Position numbers and translations under genes: made by a program. A stretch of DNA of 64,000 nt from Telopea speciosissima (Eukaryota; Streptophyta; Magnoliopsida; Proteales; Proteaceae): the NCBI RefSeq assembly GCF_018873765.1, contig NC_057920.1, positions 16,273,307-16,337,306 on the forward strand, given 5' to 3'. Positions 44,707 through 55,371 of this stretch are shown here, in pieces. The notes under the pieces are model-generated. The model was not told where the DNA came from. It worked only from the letters and a program-made list of their open reading frames with translations, and made no database searches. The stretch's first letter is position 1; the number at the start of each line of letters is the position of its first letter.

Positions 44707-44947
44707 GGATTCGGCTCGTCTACGGTCTGGGGTTGAGCGGTCATGCTACGCTCAACTCACAGGCCGCCACATGGATTTCATGTCGATCCAATGGTTAATA
44801 GATGAGCTAAATTCAAAATTCAAAATTACCACTCAAAATTTCAAAAATGTTGGGCCGTCGATGACCTCGTCTACCAAAAATGGTGGCCTGTGAGTTAAGC
44901 GCAGAACGATAGCCGCTCAACCCCAGGCCACAGACGAGCTCGATCCA
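44707..44947. mobile_element. MITE, diverged copy of the 23492 family
   Basis: GGATTCGGCTCGTCTACGGT start; GGGGTTGAGCGGTCATGCTA inside; inverted end GGATCGAGCTCGTCTGTGGC. Present only in segment A, absent at the corresponding sites of B and C. Confidence 0.75.
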
Positions 44948-45327
44948 CGATTTTCCTTGTAGTCAATGTTCCCTTATGAAATGCCTAACTTGGAAATCCA
45001 ATGATTATCAATGTACTAAATGTAAGACAACTAATCCTAGCCCATATAAGCTGGTCATAGTCTCAAGTAATATCAGATTTTTTACCTTAAATGGCGCTTC
45101 GGTTTTAGTACCAATTAGGAAGTACAACCAATACATTGGAAAGATTTGATAAAAATTCTGACAGCTCTGAGCCTTGGAGGAAGTAAATCTTGAAGGTAGG
45201 AAAGTCCTATAAATCTGTGTTTTTCACTACTAAATCTTTATCTCACTTCAGTTCAAAGAAACTTACAATTTCTCTGGTTCTTTCTTTATAATTGTTGTTT
45301 CAGTGAGATAGAGAGAGGAAGAAGGGC

Positions 45328-45927
45328 ATGATGGGTCGCCGAAGGATAGAGATGAAGAAGATAGATAACGAGAATTATCTACACGTTACCTTCTCAAAAC
45401 GCCGACCTGTACTTTTCAATATGGCAAGCGAGCTCAGTATTGTGTGTGGTGCTGAGATAGCCATTCTCGTCTTCTCACCTTGGGGCAATCTCTACTCCTT
45501 TGGAAGCCCTAGTGTGACCTCCGTCGTAGATAAGTTTCTGAACCAACATGGTCAGCCATCGGTAGCCACCAGTGCCACCCATAGGGCTAGAATTAATGAG
45601 CTATACGGACAGAACGTGGACCTGGTGAATGATCTGGAAAAGGCGAAGGAGCGATCCGAGGAAGTCAAGAAATGGTTAGAAGAAGTGAAGCAAGGTGAAG
45701 CATGGTGGGAAGCACCTATCCAAGATATGGGATTGCTTGAGCTTCAGCGCTTGGAGGTGTGTATGGAGGTGTTTAAGAAGAATGTGGTCAAACGGGCTGA
45801 TGAGCTACTGGCCAAATATGCTGTTGTTCCCTCGCCTTCCTTAACCATGAATCCAGTGGGTGTGGTGGAACCTTTGGCAACTGCTAGGCCAAACCTCAAT
45901 CCAAAGGAATGGCGGTTATGGTTTTAG
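45328..45927 (+). CDS. Type I (M-alpha, AGL62-like) MADS-box protein, copy A
   Basis: An intronless 199-residue (198 from the second Met) transcription factor. MADS domain at about residues 2-62: [60 protein letters not shown], then VTSVVDKFLNQHG. The FSPWGNLYSFGSPSV block places it with M-alpha AGL62/AGL61-type proteins, which act in nuclei of the female gametophyte and endosperm. VLFNMASEL replaces the usual GLFKKASEL, so two basic residues of helix 1 are missing. A charged, probably coiled segment follows (about 93-130) and the protein ends NPKEWRLWF. Two ATGs are adjacent (45328, 45331); paralogs use the second. TTGTTGTTTCAG 28 bases upstream could be the acceptor of a 5' UTR intron. Intact frame; this is the best candidate for a functional copy. 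Confidence 0.9.
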   Translation: MMGRRRIEMKKIDNENYLHVTFSKRRPVLFNMASELSIVCGAEIAILVFSPWGNLYSFGSPSVTSVVDKFLNQHGQPSVATSATHRARINELYGQNVDLVNDLEKAKERSEEVKKWLEEVKQGEAWWEAPIQDMGLLELQRLEVCMEVFKKNVVKRADELLAKYAVVPSPSLTMNPVGVVEPLATARPNLNPKEWRLWF

Positions 45928-45970
45928 TTTGGGTTGTAGCTTTTTCTGATGAGATCTGTTTGGATCGATC

Positions 45971-46125
45971 TTTGTCCCCTCCAGTTTTCTGCCCGGTCCA
46001 ATTCCCCTAGTGTCTGTAATAAGGAGGACACAATGACCATCTTACCCCTGTCCAGGTGGGATCCACCACCCCTTATTACAGATACTGGGGAACTGGGCCG
46101 GGTAGGGAACCCGAAGAGATAATTT
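45971..46125. mobile_element. MITE in the 3' UTR region of MADS copy A
   Basis: CCCCTCCAGTTTTCTGCCCG pairs with the inverted right end GGTTCCCTACCCGGCCCAG; TGTCTGTAATAAGG and CCTTATTACAGATA pair inside. Copies B and C continue straight through the corresponding GAGATCTGT site, so the insertion is specific to A. Confidence 0.8.
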
Positions 46126-47930
46126 TCTGATATGTTCTGGCATTTTCTGCAAGATTGCGAACACAATCGTCTCTCTATTTCTCTATCTTAATTTCTTTTG
46201 TTTCAGAAATGTTTGTCAGTCATTATTTCAATTGGTCTTTTAATAAGTATTGTCTTTCAGTCTTTGGAAGAAAAGCAATTTTTGAGAAGTGATGGCTTGA
46301 GACTAGAAAGCAATGTTTCTATGAGACTTTTTGCGGTGGTAAATTTTTTTATCGATACTAAAAATATATTTTTAGCACCGGTAAAATCTTACCGCAACTA
46401 TAGAGATCGTCACAAAATGGGCATATGTAGAGGTGGTTTAAGCGAAACGCCACTAATAGATATGTTTTTTAATTAAACAAATGCAAATTTATATAACCTT
46501 TTAGGGGTAGTAGCTAGTTTTTCCCGCAGCTAAAGGTTATGTGTTGTGGGGTTTAATCAAAGGGCAACAACTTGTTTTCATCAAAGTGGTGAACTAACAA
46601 GTTGACACCGTACTTTTTTTTATCCCTTGTTTAATTCACGAAAGTTATTTAATGCAAGCATAAAAAAAGGTTTTCAAACAAATGAATATCATTTAATGTC
46701 GATTTCATGTAAAATGAGAGGATTTACTTTCGTTGAAAAATGAATGTGCTACTAGAAAGGCAAAATAAAAACCTTAGAACCTTGTTATAACTAATGTTTG
46801 TAATAACAATAATGCCTTTTAATTAAAACGCTACAAATAAATGAATTTGTTGCTAAATAAATTCAAGCTATATTTAATAGAGGGGTATGAGTAGAGGCGA
46901 TTTAATAGTATCACTAGTTCTCCAACTGGATTTTTGGAGAGATGAGGGAGTTTCACAGAATAGGGGAGGGGGAGGGGGAGGGGTGGGATATGGAAAGAGG
47001 AAGGAGGGGAAGTAGGTAGAGACAGCTAGCTTTTGGTCTTTACAATCTGCAGACGTCGATGTAGAGCAGAGCCATCCTATATATTAATTCAGGAAGATAT
47101 GAAAATAATAGAGGTGCAAGAATAAGTTTTTAATTATTGGTTGCTTGAGCATCATCTCCCTCAGCATTTTCTAATTTTTTGCCAATATTGCAAAAGGTTC
47201 AATGCTCTCCCACTCAACCCCTTTTTTTCGTCTCTTTCTCCGACCTTTCCTCCTACATTTTTACACAAGATTTCGGTGGCGTGGGAGTAGGGTTTTGCTA
47301 AAGGGAGGGGGCGGAAGAGTATTTTTTCTCCTATTCTAAATATGTTTGGGTTCTAAACATTCATTTGTGTGGTGTGCAGATTCTTCCTCACACTCACAAA
47401 GTGGGAAACCCTTTCCCTAAAATAAACTAGTGGCATATAGTAACCCTTAATGCAAGCATTTCACTACTCCGAGGATCAGTTATGCCAAAGCAGAAGGTCT
47501 AGGGTTTTGGGGACCTGATTGGCTTAAATTTGGCCCTTTTTGCTAGACAATAATGGAGAATCTTACATAATATAGATTTCCTATGGGTTAGGGTGCTTAA
47601 AGGGATGTAATTTTCCCATAGCTCTTTTCTGGAAGCCTCTAATAGACCATAAGGGTCTTGGGCTTGTGAAAGTCTCTTGAAAGGGAGATCCATATTGCTA
47701 AGGGGTTTAAGGAGAATAGTTGGTGATGGCTCAGAAACTTCCATTTAAAGTGATTTATGCATTCCAACTTTTCCAAGGGGTAAAATTGTAAGTCATCCGC
47801 TTAATTTTAGAGTTTCAAAGGCAGGTAACCGCATTCTCCAACCTTCTCATCAATGGAATGTCACTCCAATTAGATGATTTTTTTTTTCTGCTTTTGAATT
47901 TCAAATCATTCTTTTTACCACAATGCATAA
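46126..47930. repeat. 3' part of duplicated MADS segment A
   Basis: Non-coding, matched by segments B (51240-52640) and C (55960-57589). Landmarks: AAAATCTTACCGCAACTA with GGGCATATGTAGAGGTGG (46383-46437), a GGGGGAGGGGGAGG run (46960-46985), and CACAAAGTGGGAAACCCT (47395, missing from B). The TTACCGCAACTATAGAGATC part resembles a transposon end but is not identifiable. Confidence 0.6.
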
Positions 47931-47934
47931 AGAC

Positions 47935-48520
47935 AATTGGATTTAGGTGTTTGCCAATTCTGATAAGTTTTCATTAAAGTTTGCTTATTACACTGCTCTC
48001 AACATGCGTAGTAATGCTTCTACGTCTCCAGATACATAATGCGTGAAATTGTGGAAATTAAATCTCATCCCCAAACTCAAATTGCTTCTTTGGAGATGCA
48101 GTGTTGTAAGACAATTGTTTTTTTTTTTTGGGTGAATGTTGTAAGACAATTGTTGCTTAATAGTAATATTGTTTCTAGCCCATTTTGTTCCTTGTGTAAT
48201 TCAAAAGAGGATATTGTTGTGCAAGCTTTATTTTAATGTTCATTTGCGGCTCAAAGCTGGTTAGTTAACCTTTTTCGATTCAATACCCAAGGTTTCCAAT
48301 TTGAGCACTTAAAGAGTAGTTAAATTTTCTTTTTGTATAATATAAAGATGTGTTTGACAAATCCGACTTTGACATCCAATGGTCTTCTTTATCATAGAAA
48401 ATTTTGAAAGCCAGAAACAAGGCTATCTTCAACCAAACTGACCCTGATTTGCATAGCACTATGATTGTTTTCTTTTCAATGGTTGAAGAGGGTCAAGTTT
48501 GTCTTAATCAAATATCTTGC
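47935..48520 (+). mobile_element. Non-LTR reverse-transcriptase remnant (zf-RVT region), copy A
   Basis: Translation in one frame gives CVKLWKLNLIPKLKLLLWRC, then after the micro-insertion SSPFCSLCNSKEDIVVQALF and CSFAAQSWLVNLF, then KARNKAIFN. This order (W-K-L-P-K-K-F-L-W, then C-x2-C, then H/C-F-A-W, then KARN..IFN) is the zinc-binding C-terminal region of plant LINE-type RT proteins. Stops are frequent. Equivalent remnants: 53525-54060 and 59130-59640. Confidence 0.7.
48118..48136 (-). mobile_element. 19-bp tail-only insertion with 16-bp TSD
   Basis: T12 then GGGTGAA is flanked by TGTTGTAAGACAATTG on both sides (48102-48117 and 48137-48152). Paralogous sites at about 53701 and 59305 have a single copy of that word and no insert. 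Confidence 0.8.
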
Positions 48521-48623
48521 TAGTCATAGCCTTGTTTTCCCTTTGTTTTACTTAATTTGTCTTCTCTGCCTCTTGATCATTACATTGCTATCACTGGTTG
48601 TAGTTGAGATGCTCATGAATTGA

Positions 48624-48908
48624 TGCATATCAACAGAAAATATCCACCAACCTAGCATGTGCATTCTCGCGCAATCTCGACAATCACACTTTCCAATCTC
48701 AACACCTTCTTCCTATTCTGGAGTTACCAATGGTGAACTTTCTTATCTTGGAATTAACGATGCTGTCAATATTTCCTTCTTTCTTCTACATTGTGTATAT
48801 TATGTGTCAATATTATCTCTGATGTTTCCTAAACAAGAGAGATCTCATGTAATCTTCAACCATTCTATATAAACACAACAAGCTCTCTACAGTTTCATAC
48901 AATATACT
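48624..48908 (+). mobile_element. Copia-family LTR, copy A
   Basis: Starts TGCATATCAACAGAAAATAT and continues GATCTCATGTAATCTTCAAC, TATAAACACAACAAGCTCTC. The same LTR is joined to Copia RNase H sequence at 60383-60775 on the other strand, which identifies the family. No internal region here. Confidence 0.7.
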
Positions 48909-48959
48909 TGATTAAATTAAAGATTGTTCCTCTTATTCCCTTTTAAGAGGAATAAGAAG

Positions 48960-50409
48960 AAAATGATTAGAAAATGGCTTTTTAACAAACGAACAAAAAA
49001 AAAGTAATCTTTTAATCTGGAATTGGATTAATGCAATCGATTTGTACCATTATCGGTATCGGCATTGATATCGACAATGATCAATATGGTACCCGATACT
49101 ATGATTTAAATCATTTTCCATGGCTCCTATTGGTGGAAAACTGCATTGCACTCTAGCATATAGAGACACCTCTTCCCTGAAAGGAATCATTTTTTATAAG
49201 TGAATGCAATTAACATGTTGACCACTAAATAGTAATGTTACGGAGAATCTTAGTGCTCAAGATGGACATGAGACATTTTTAGATAGTGAAAAACCTCAAA
49301 CAATACTATCTTTGTTGGACAAAGAGCGTCCACCAATCAGGTATGACGTGGTTTTCTTCGTATTCAGTGTTCCCTCATGAAATGCCTAATTTGAAAATTC
49401 AATGATTATCAATGTACTAAATGTAAGCCAAAAAATACTAGCCCATATAAGCTGGTCATAGTCTCAAAGTAATATCAGATTTTTTTACCTTAATTGGCGG
49501 AAAATATGACCTTCGGTTTTTTTTTTTTTTTTTTCCAACTCTTAAGCATAGTGGGAAAACCCGGTTTTCTGACTCGACTCATCTTTCAAAAAACCTGGTG
49601 ACTTGACGTTGTCAAACCCGATCAAGGCGAGTCATGTTTTTATTTTTGTTTTTTTAATGCAATAAATATGTTTACATTAGTAAAAATCATAAAAATACAG
49701 AAAATATGGGAAAATCACAAGAAAAAAAATCAAGGGATCACATATCAATGCATTTTGATTTTATACCATTGAACAAGAGAAGAGAGTTGAGGAGTTGAGG
49801 GTTTCTTACTATTCTAGAATACATATTTGCTATTTTACCCAACTCAGTTTTACGTGAAACAACTTTATAGTTTTTTAAAAAACGATAAAACTCTCCAAGT
49901 TTGCCATGACTCAGGTAAAATTCCGAACCCAGTTTCATCATTTTTACCATGACCCTAGTCTACACGACACTTGACCATGTTTTCAGAAATTTTGACTCAA
50001 TCCAAACGACTCATCGCCCCAGTCAAAACCCAATTTTCCAACTATGCTCTTAAGTCAACGAAGGAGGTAAAAATGGAGGAGTATGCCAAAAAAAAAAAAA
50101 CCAATTAAGAAAACCTAGATTTCATAATCTTCAATCATAATAATTAGATTAGATTTTTAGAAAATTAAATATTCTAAATTAGTTGGTGGAGCAGTTTAGA
50201 ATTAGGAAGTAAACCCCATACATGAAAAGATTTGATAATCTTAAAAAAAATTTGAAAAGATTTGATAAAAATCTTTAATAAATATTCTGACAACTTTGAG
50301 CCGTTGGATGTGCATTACACTCCCTATCACGCTACAAAGGAGCCCAACGCCAGCTTTGAGCCTTGAAAGAAGTAAATCTAGAAGGTAGAAAGCAATTGGG
50401 CTCTCTTCC
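48960..50409. repeat. 5' part of duplicated MADS segment B
   Basis: Matches 44430-45200 of A and 54538-55300 of C (landmarks: CTTTTTAACAAACGAAC, GGTACCCGATACTATGATTT, CCCATATAAGCTGGTCATAG). About 49510-50060 is an extra insert, bounded by a long poly-T (49508-49534), containing CGACTCATC / GACTTGACG words; it is absent from A and C. No gene. Confidence 0.6.
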
Positions 50410-50606
50410 AGATCTTTATCCTCTTAGGTGCTCTGCCTAATACAGTTATCCGGTTCGTCTCATAGGGGGGCAGAAATGATGGCATAACCCCCTGCCTGAA
50501 CACATTGCTCGGATGGGGTCCACCCCCTCTTATTAGAGGCACCGGACAACTGTACCGGGCAAAGAACCCTCCAGCTCCCGCAATGGCTAGAGGAGAGCCA
50601 GATCTA
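50410..50606. mobile_element. MITE upstream of MADS copy B
   Basis: AGATCTTTATCCTCTTAGGT pairs with the inverted right end AGATCTGGCTCTCCTCTAGC; ACAGTTATCCGG and CCGGACAACTGT pair inside. It separates the B coding remnant from its upstream region by about 200 bp and is absent from A and C. Confidence 0.75.
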
Positions 50607-50634
50607 GGTAGAAAGTCCTATAAATCTGTGTTTT

Positions 50635-50635
<1 letters not shown>

Positions 50636-50682
<47 letters not shown>
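50636..50682. repeat. (AC)n(AG)n microsatellite before MADS copy B
   Basis: About seven AC units and 14 AG units directly upstream of the B start. A and C have only GAGATAGAGAG here, so the repeat expanded in B. Confidence 0.9.
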
Positions 50683-50685
<3 letters not shown>

Positions 50686-50694
50686 CAGAAGGGC

Positions 50695-51213
50695 ATGGGT
50701 CGCGGGAAGATAGAGATGAAGAAGAAAGATAATGAGAATTATCGACAAGTTACCTCCTCAAAGCGCCGACCTGGGCTTATCAATATGGCAAGCGAGCTTA
50801 GTATTGTGTGTGGTGCTGAGATAGCCATCCTCGTCTTCTCGCCTTGGGGCAGTCTCTACTCCTTTGGGAGCCCTAGCGTGACGTCCGTCGTAGAAAAGTT
50901 TCTCAACCAACATGGTTAGCCATCGGTAGCCACCGGTGCCAATGACACACTGGACCTCGTGGAAGCTCAGTACCATGGGGTTAGAATTAATGAGCTACAC
51001 GGACAGAACATGGACCTGCTGAACGATCTAGAAGAGGAGAAGGAGCGATCCGAGGAAGTCAAGAAATGGTTAGAAGAAGTGAAGCAGGGTGAACCATGGT
51101 AGGAAGCACCTATCCAAGATATGGGATTGCTTGAGCTTCAGCGCTTGGAGGTGTGCATGGAGGTGTTTAAGAAGAATATGGCCAAACGGGCTGATGAGTT
51201 AATGGCCAAATAG
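50695..51213 (+). pseudogene. Type I MADS-box pseudogene, copy B
   Basis: Opens MGRGKIEMKKKDNENYRQVT with SSKRRPGLINMASEL and keeps the whole MADS box, but stops at TAG 50917-50919 where A has CAG (Gln). The frame continues after the stop: a second TAG at 51100-51102 replaces the second Trp of the AWW motif, and a deletion of over 100 bp removes the C-terminus so that a TAG follows MAK at 51211. Unlike A and C it retains ten extra residues (within ANDTLDLVEAQYHGVRINEL). A truncated 74-residue MADS-only peptide is still possible from 50695. Confidence 0.88.
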
Positions 51214-51569
51214 TTTGAGTTGTAGGTTTTTCTAATGAGATCTGTTCTGGCCTTTTCTGAAAGATTGCGAACGCAATCGTCTCTGTATTTCTCTGTCTTA
51301 ATTTCTTTTGTTTCAGAAATGTTTGTGAGTATCTTCTTTGAGTCCTTGGAAGAAAAGTAATTTTTTATGAAGTGATGGCTTGAGAGTTGACACTAGAAAA
51401 GAATGTTTCTATGAGACTTTTAGTGATGGTAATTTTTTATCAATATTAAAAGTATATTTTTAGCGGCAGTAAAATCTTACCGCAGCTACGGAAACCGTCA
51501 CTAAATGGGCATATGTAGAGGTGGTTTAAGCGAAATGCCACTAATAGATATGTTTTTTAATTAAATAAA

Positions 51570-51743
51570 GGGGAAAGTTTTCATACAAGGCTGTGTAAGC
51601 CATGTATGTGAGAGGGTGGGAGTTTCAAGGCATTAATTAATGGGTGGGGGTTTATGACTTTTCCAACTCTTTGTGAGAGGGGACATGACCGTGCATGCTT
51701 ACATGGCCGCACATGAAAACTTCCGTGTATGAAAACTTTCCCC
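51570..51743. mobile_element. MITE with 9-bp TSD and paralogous empty site
   Basis: TTAAATAAA (51561-51569) and TTAAACAAA (51744-51752) flank it; copy A at about 46472 reads TTAATTAAACAAATGCAAAT without insert. TIRs GGGGAAAGTTTTCATAC on both ends. Same family as 22642-22796, opposite orientation. Confidence 0.92.
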
Positions 51744-52799
51744 TTAAACAAACGCAAAGTTATATATCCTTTACCGATGGTAGTTTTTCCCGATACTCAA
51801 GGTTATGTGTTGGACTATTGGGAGGTTTAATCAAAGGGAACAATTTGTTATCACTAAAGTGGTGAGTTAAGAAGTTGTTACCGTACTTTTTTTTTTTTTT
51901 ATCTCTTGTTTAATTTGCAAAAGTTATTTAATGCAAGGATAAAAAAGGGTTTTCAAAAAATTGAAAATCATTTAATGCCGATTTCATGTAAAATGATAGG
52001 ATTTACCTTCGTTGAAAAACAAATGTGTTAGATTAGAAGGGCAAAATAATTAATGTTACAATCTTGTTATAACTAATGCTTGTTATAACAATATTGCCCT
52101 TTAATTAAAACACTACTAATAAATGGGTTTTTTACTAAATAAATGCAGGTTATAGTTAATAAAGGGGCATGAGTTTAGACGATTTAATAGTAGTACCACT
52201 AGTTCTCCAACTAGATTTATGGAGAGATGAGGGAGTTTCACAGAATCAGGGGAGAATGGGCGAGGGGGAGGGGGAGGGGTGGTATATGGAAAGAGGAAGA
52301 AGGGGAAGTAGGTAGGGATAGCTAGCTTTTGATCTTTACAAGTTGTAGACGTCGGTGTTATGAGCGGAGCCATCCTATTTATTAATTCAGAAAGATCTGA
52401 AGATAACAAAGGTGCAAGAATAAGTTCTTGTTGGTTGCTTGGGCATCATCTCCCTTAGCATTTTCTAATTTTTTGCCAATATTGCAAAAGGTTCAGTTCT
52501 CTCCCACTCAACTCCTTTTTTCTTCCTCTGAATCCTCTTTTTCTCCTACATTTTTACATAAGATTTTGGTGGTGCGGGAGTAGGTTATGCAAAAGGGAGG
52601 GGGCGAAAGGGTATTCTCTCTCCTATTATAAATATGTGTGGGTTCAGAACATTCATTACCAAACCCTAATTCTTGTCCATCCCCTACAATGGAAAGGACT
52701 AGAATACCTCCATTAAGCTTAAAGTAGTCTCAAACCAGGTTTTATGGTCATGGACCCACACCAATAGGTTGCGATATAATTATTTAAGCCCACAAAAAC

Positions 52800-53215
52800 T
52801 AACAAGCAGTTCTATCTCTTCTCTTGAAGCTAGTTCATAGAACGCCTCTCCTCTAAAAAAATGGTTTTTTAACAAAAAAAATATGATCTTTTGATATGGA
52901 ATCATACTGATGCAGTCGATTCATACCACTATTGGTATTAGCATTGGTGTCGACAATGATCAATATGGTACCCGATACTATGATTCAAATCATTTTCTAT
53001 GGCTCCTATTTGTGGGAAACTGCATTAGCAATCTAGCATATAAAGAAACCTCTTCCCTAAAAGGAACAAGTTTTGATAAGTGAATGCAATAAACATGTTG
53101 ACGTCTAAATAGGAATGTTAAAGAGAATCTTAGTGCTCAAGATGGATATGATACATTTTCAGATAGTGAAAAACCTAATTATTATCAATGTACTAAATGT
53201 AAGCCAACAAAGAAT
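52800..53215. repeat. Partial MADS segment (B') without MADS gene
   Basis: Repeats the segment head (RPS11-leader-like TTCTATCTCTTCTCTTGAAG at 52810, then GGTTTTTTAACAAAAAAAAT and GGTACCCGATACTATGATTC) but jumps at about 53215-53310 (AATTTGGCTCTCCTCCAGCC, with a local CCAGCCGTGGCTGG hairpin) directly to the segment tail (TATGCATTCCAACTTTTCC). The MADS gene and about 4 kb are missing. Confidence 0.65.
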
Positions 53216-53469
53216 TTGGCTCTCCTCCAGCCGTGGCTGGAGCTGGAGGATCCAGCCCAGCAAAAATAGGGGTGTTTGGATCATTTCACAAGGCCACCCA
53301 TGAAATGATCTATGCATTCCAACTTTTCCAAGGGGTAAAATTGTAAGTCATCCACTTAATTTTAGAATTTCAAAAGTAGGTCACCGCATTCTCCAACCTT
53401 CTCATCATTGGAATGTCACTCTAATTAGATGATTAATTTTTTTTTCTGCTTCTGAATTTCAAATCATTC

Positions 53470-53493
53470 TTTTTTTTTTTTTTGTGGATGAAT
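53470..53493 (-). mobile_element. 24-bp tail-only insertion with 14-bp TSD
   Basis: T14 then GTGGATGAAT sits between two copies of ATTTCAAATCATTC (53456-53469 and 53494-53507). Copy A (47887-47910) reads through with a single copy. Confidence 0.78.
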
Positions 53494-53524
53494 ATTTCAA
53501 ATCATTCTTTTTACCAAAGTACGT

Positions 53525-54060
53525 GCAAAAAAACAATTGGATTTGGGTGTTTGCCAATTTTGATAAGTTTTCATTAAAGTTTGCTTATTACACTGCTCTT
53601 AGCATGCGTAATAATGCTTTTGCGTCTTCAGATCCATAATGCGTGAAATTGTGGAAATTAAATCTCATCCCCAAACTCAAATTGTTTCTTTGGAGATGCA
53701 ATGTTGTAAGACAATTGTTGCTTAATAGTAATATTACGTCTAACCCATTTTGTTCCTTGTGTAATTCAAAACAGGATACTGTTGTGCATACTTTATTTTA
53801 ATGTCCATTTGCGTTTCAATGCTGGTTAGTTTACCTTTTTCGATTCAATACCCGAGGTTTCCAATTTGTGCACTTAAAGAATAGTTAAATTTTATTTTTG
53901 TATAATATAAAGATGTGTTTGACAAATCCGACTTTGACATCCAATGCTCTTCTGTATTATAGCAAATTTTGAAAGCCAGAGACAAGACTTTCTTCAACCA
54001 AATTGACCCTGATTTGAAGAGCACTATGCATGATTGCTTTCTTTTCATTGGTTGAAGAGG
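53525..54060 (+). mobile_element. Non-LTR reverse-transcriptase remnant, copy B'
   Basis: Same zinc-binding-region remnant as 47935 (CVKLWKLNLIPKLKLFLWRC), without the micro-insertion and with further stops. Confidence 0.65.
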
Positions 54061-54191
54061 GTCGAATTTGTCTTAATCAAATATCTTGCTAGTCTGAGCC
54101 TTGCTTTCCCTTTGTTTCACTTAATTTATCTTCTCTGCCGCTTGATCATACATTGCTATCTCTGGTTGTAATTGGGATGCTCATGAATTGA

Positions 54192-54458
54192 TGCATATAA
54201 ATAGAAGATATCTGCCAACCTAGCATGCGCATTCTCGCATGATCTCGAAGATCACACTTTCCAATCTCAGCACCTTCCTATCCTGGATTTACCAACAGTG
54301 AACTTTCTTATCCTGGAGTTAACAATGATGTCAATATTTCCTTCTTTATTCTACATTGTGCATATTGTATGCCAATATTGATGTTTCCTAAACCAAACAG
54401 ATCTCATGTAATCTTCAACCATTCTATATAAATACAACCAGCTCTTTACAGTTCAATA
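54192..54458 (+). mobile_element. Copia-family LTR, copy B'
   Basis: Starts TGCATATAAATAGAAGATAT and ends near CAACCAGCTCTTTACAG; same family as 48624. Confidence 0.68.
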
Positions 54459-54529
54459 CAATATACTTGATTAAATTAAAGATTTTTCCTCTTATTCCCT
54501 TTAAAAGGAAATAAGAGGAAAATTGATTA

Positions 54530-55371
54530 GAACATGGCTTTTTAACAAATGAACAAAAAATGATCTTTTGATCTGGATTCGGACTGATGCAATCGATTTG
54601 CACCATTATCGGTATTGGCACTGGCATGAGACATTTTTAGATATAGTAAAAAACCTCAAACAATACTATCTTTGTTGGACAAAGAGAGTCCACCAATCAG
54701 ATATGACATGGTTTTCCTTGTATTCAGTGTTCCCTCATGAAATACCTAATTTGAAAATTCAATGATTATCAATGTACTAAACGTAAGCCAACAAATACTA
54801 GCCCATATAAGCTGGTCATAGTCTCAGAGTAATATCAAATTTTTTACCTTAAATGGCGGAAAATATTTTCTTCGGTTTATTTTTCCAACTCTTAACTCAA
54901 CGAAGGACATAAAAGTGGAGGAGTAAGGGCGTACCCAATGGACGAGGCTCGGGCCATTGTGGGGTCTAGGAAAGATCATAATGTACTCAATCTTATCCCT
55001 ACTTTCGTAGAGAGGCTGTTTCTAGAGTCGAACCTGATTTCATAATCTCCAATCACAATAATTAGATTAGATTTTTAGAATCTAAATATTCCAAATTAGT
55101 TGGTGGAGCTCATTAGTATGTTACCAAAAGTAAAAAAATTAGGAAGTAAAACCCATACATGAAAATTTTTGATAAAAATCTTTACAAATTATTCTGACAG
55201 CTTTGAGCCTTGGAGGAAGTAAATCTAGAAGGTAGAAAGTCCAATAAATCTATGTGTTTTCACTTCTAAATTTTTATCTCACTTCAGTTCAAAGAAAGTT
55301 ACAATTTCTCTAATCATTCTTTCTTTCTTTATAATTGTTGTTTCAGTGAGATAGAGAGGAGGAAGAAGGGC
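54530..55371. repeat. 5' part of duplicated MADS segment C
   Basis: Upstream region of copy C, matching A. It contains CTCACTTCAGTTCAAAGAAA and the acceptor-like TTGTTGTTTCAG, both shared with A and immediately upstream of the start. A short extra piece at 54930-55030 (GGGCGTACCCAATGGACG, GGGGTCTAGG) is not in A. Confidence 0.6.

Noticed and set aside
50695-50919. Copy B as a functional 74-residue MADS gene
   Set aside because: The stop replaces a conserved Gln codon and homologous coding sequence continues beyond it with further lesions, so decay is the simpler reading, though a short peptide cannot be excluded.
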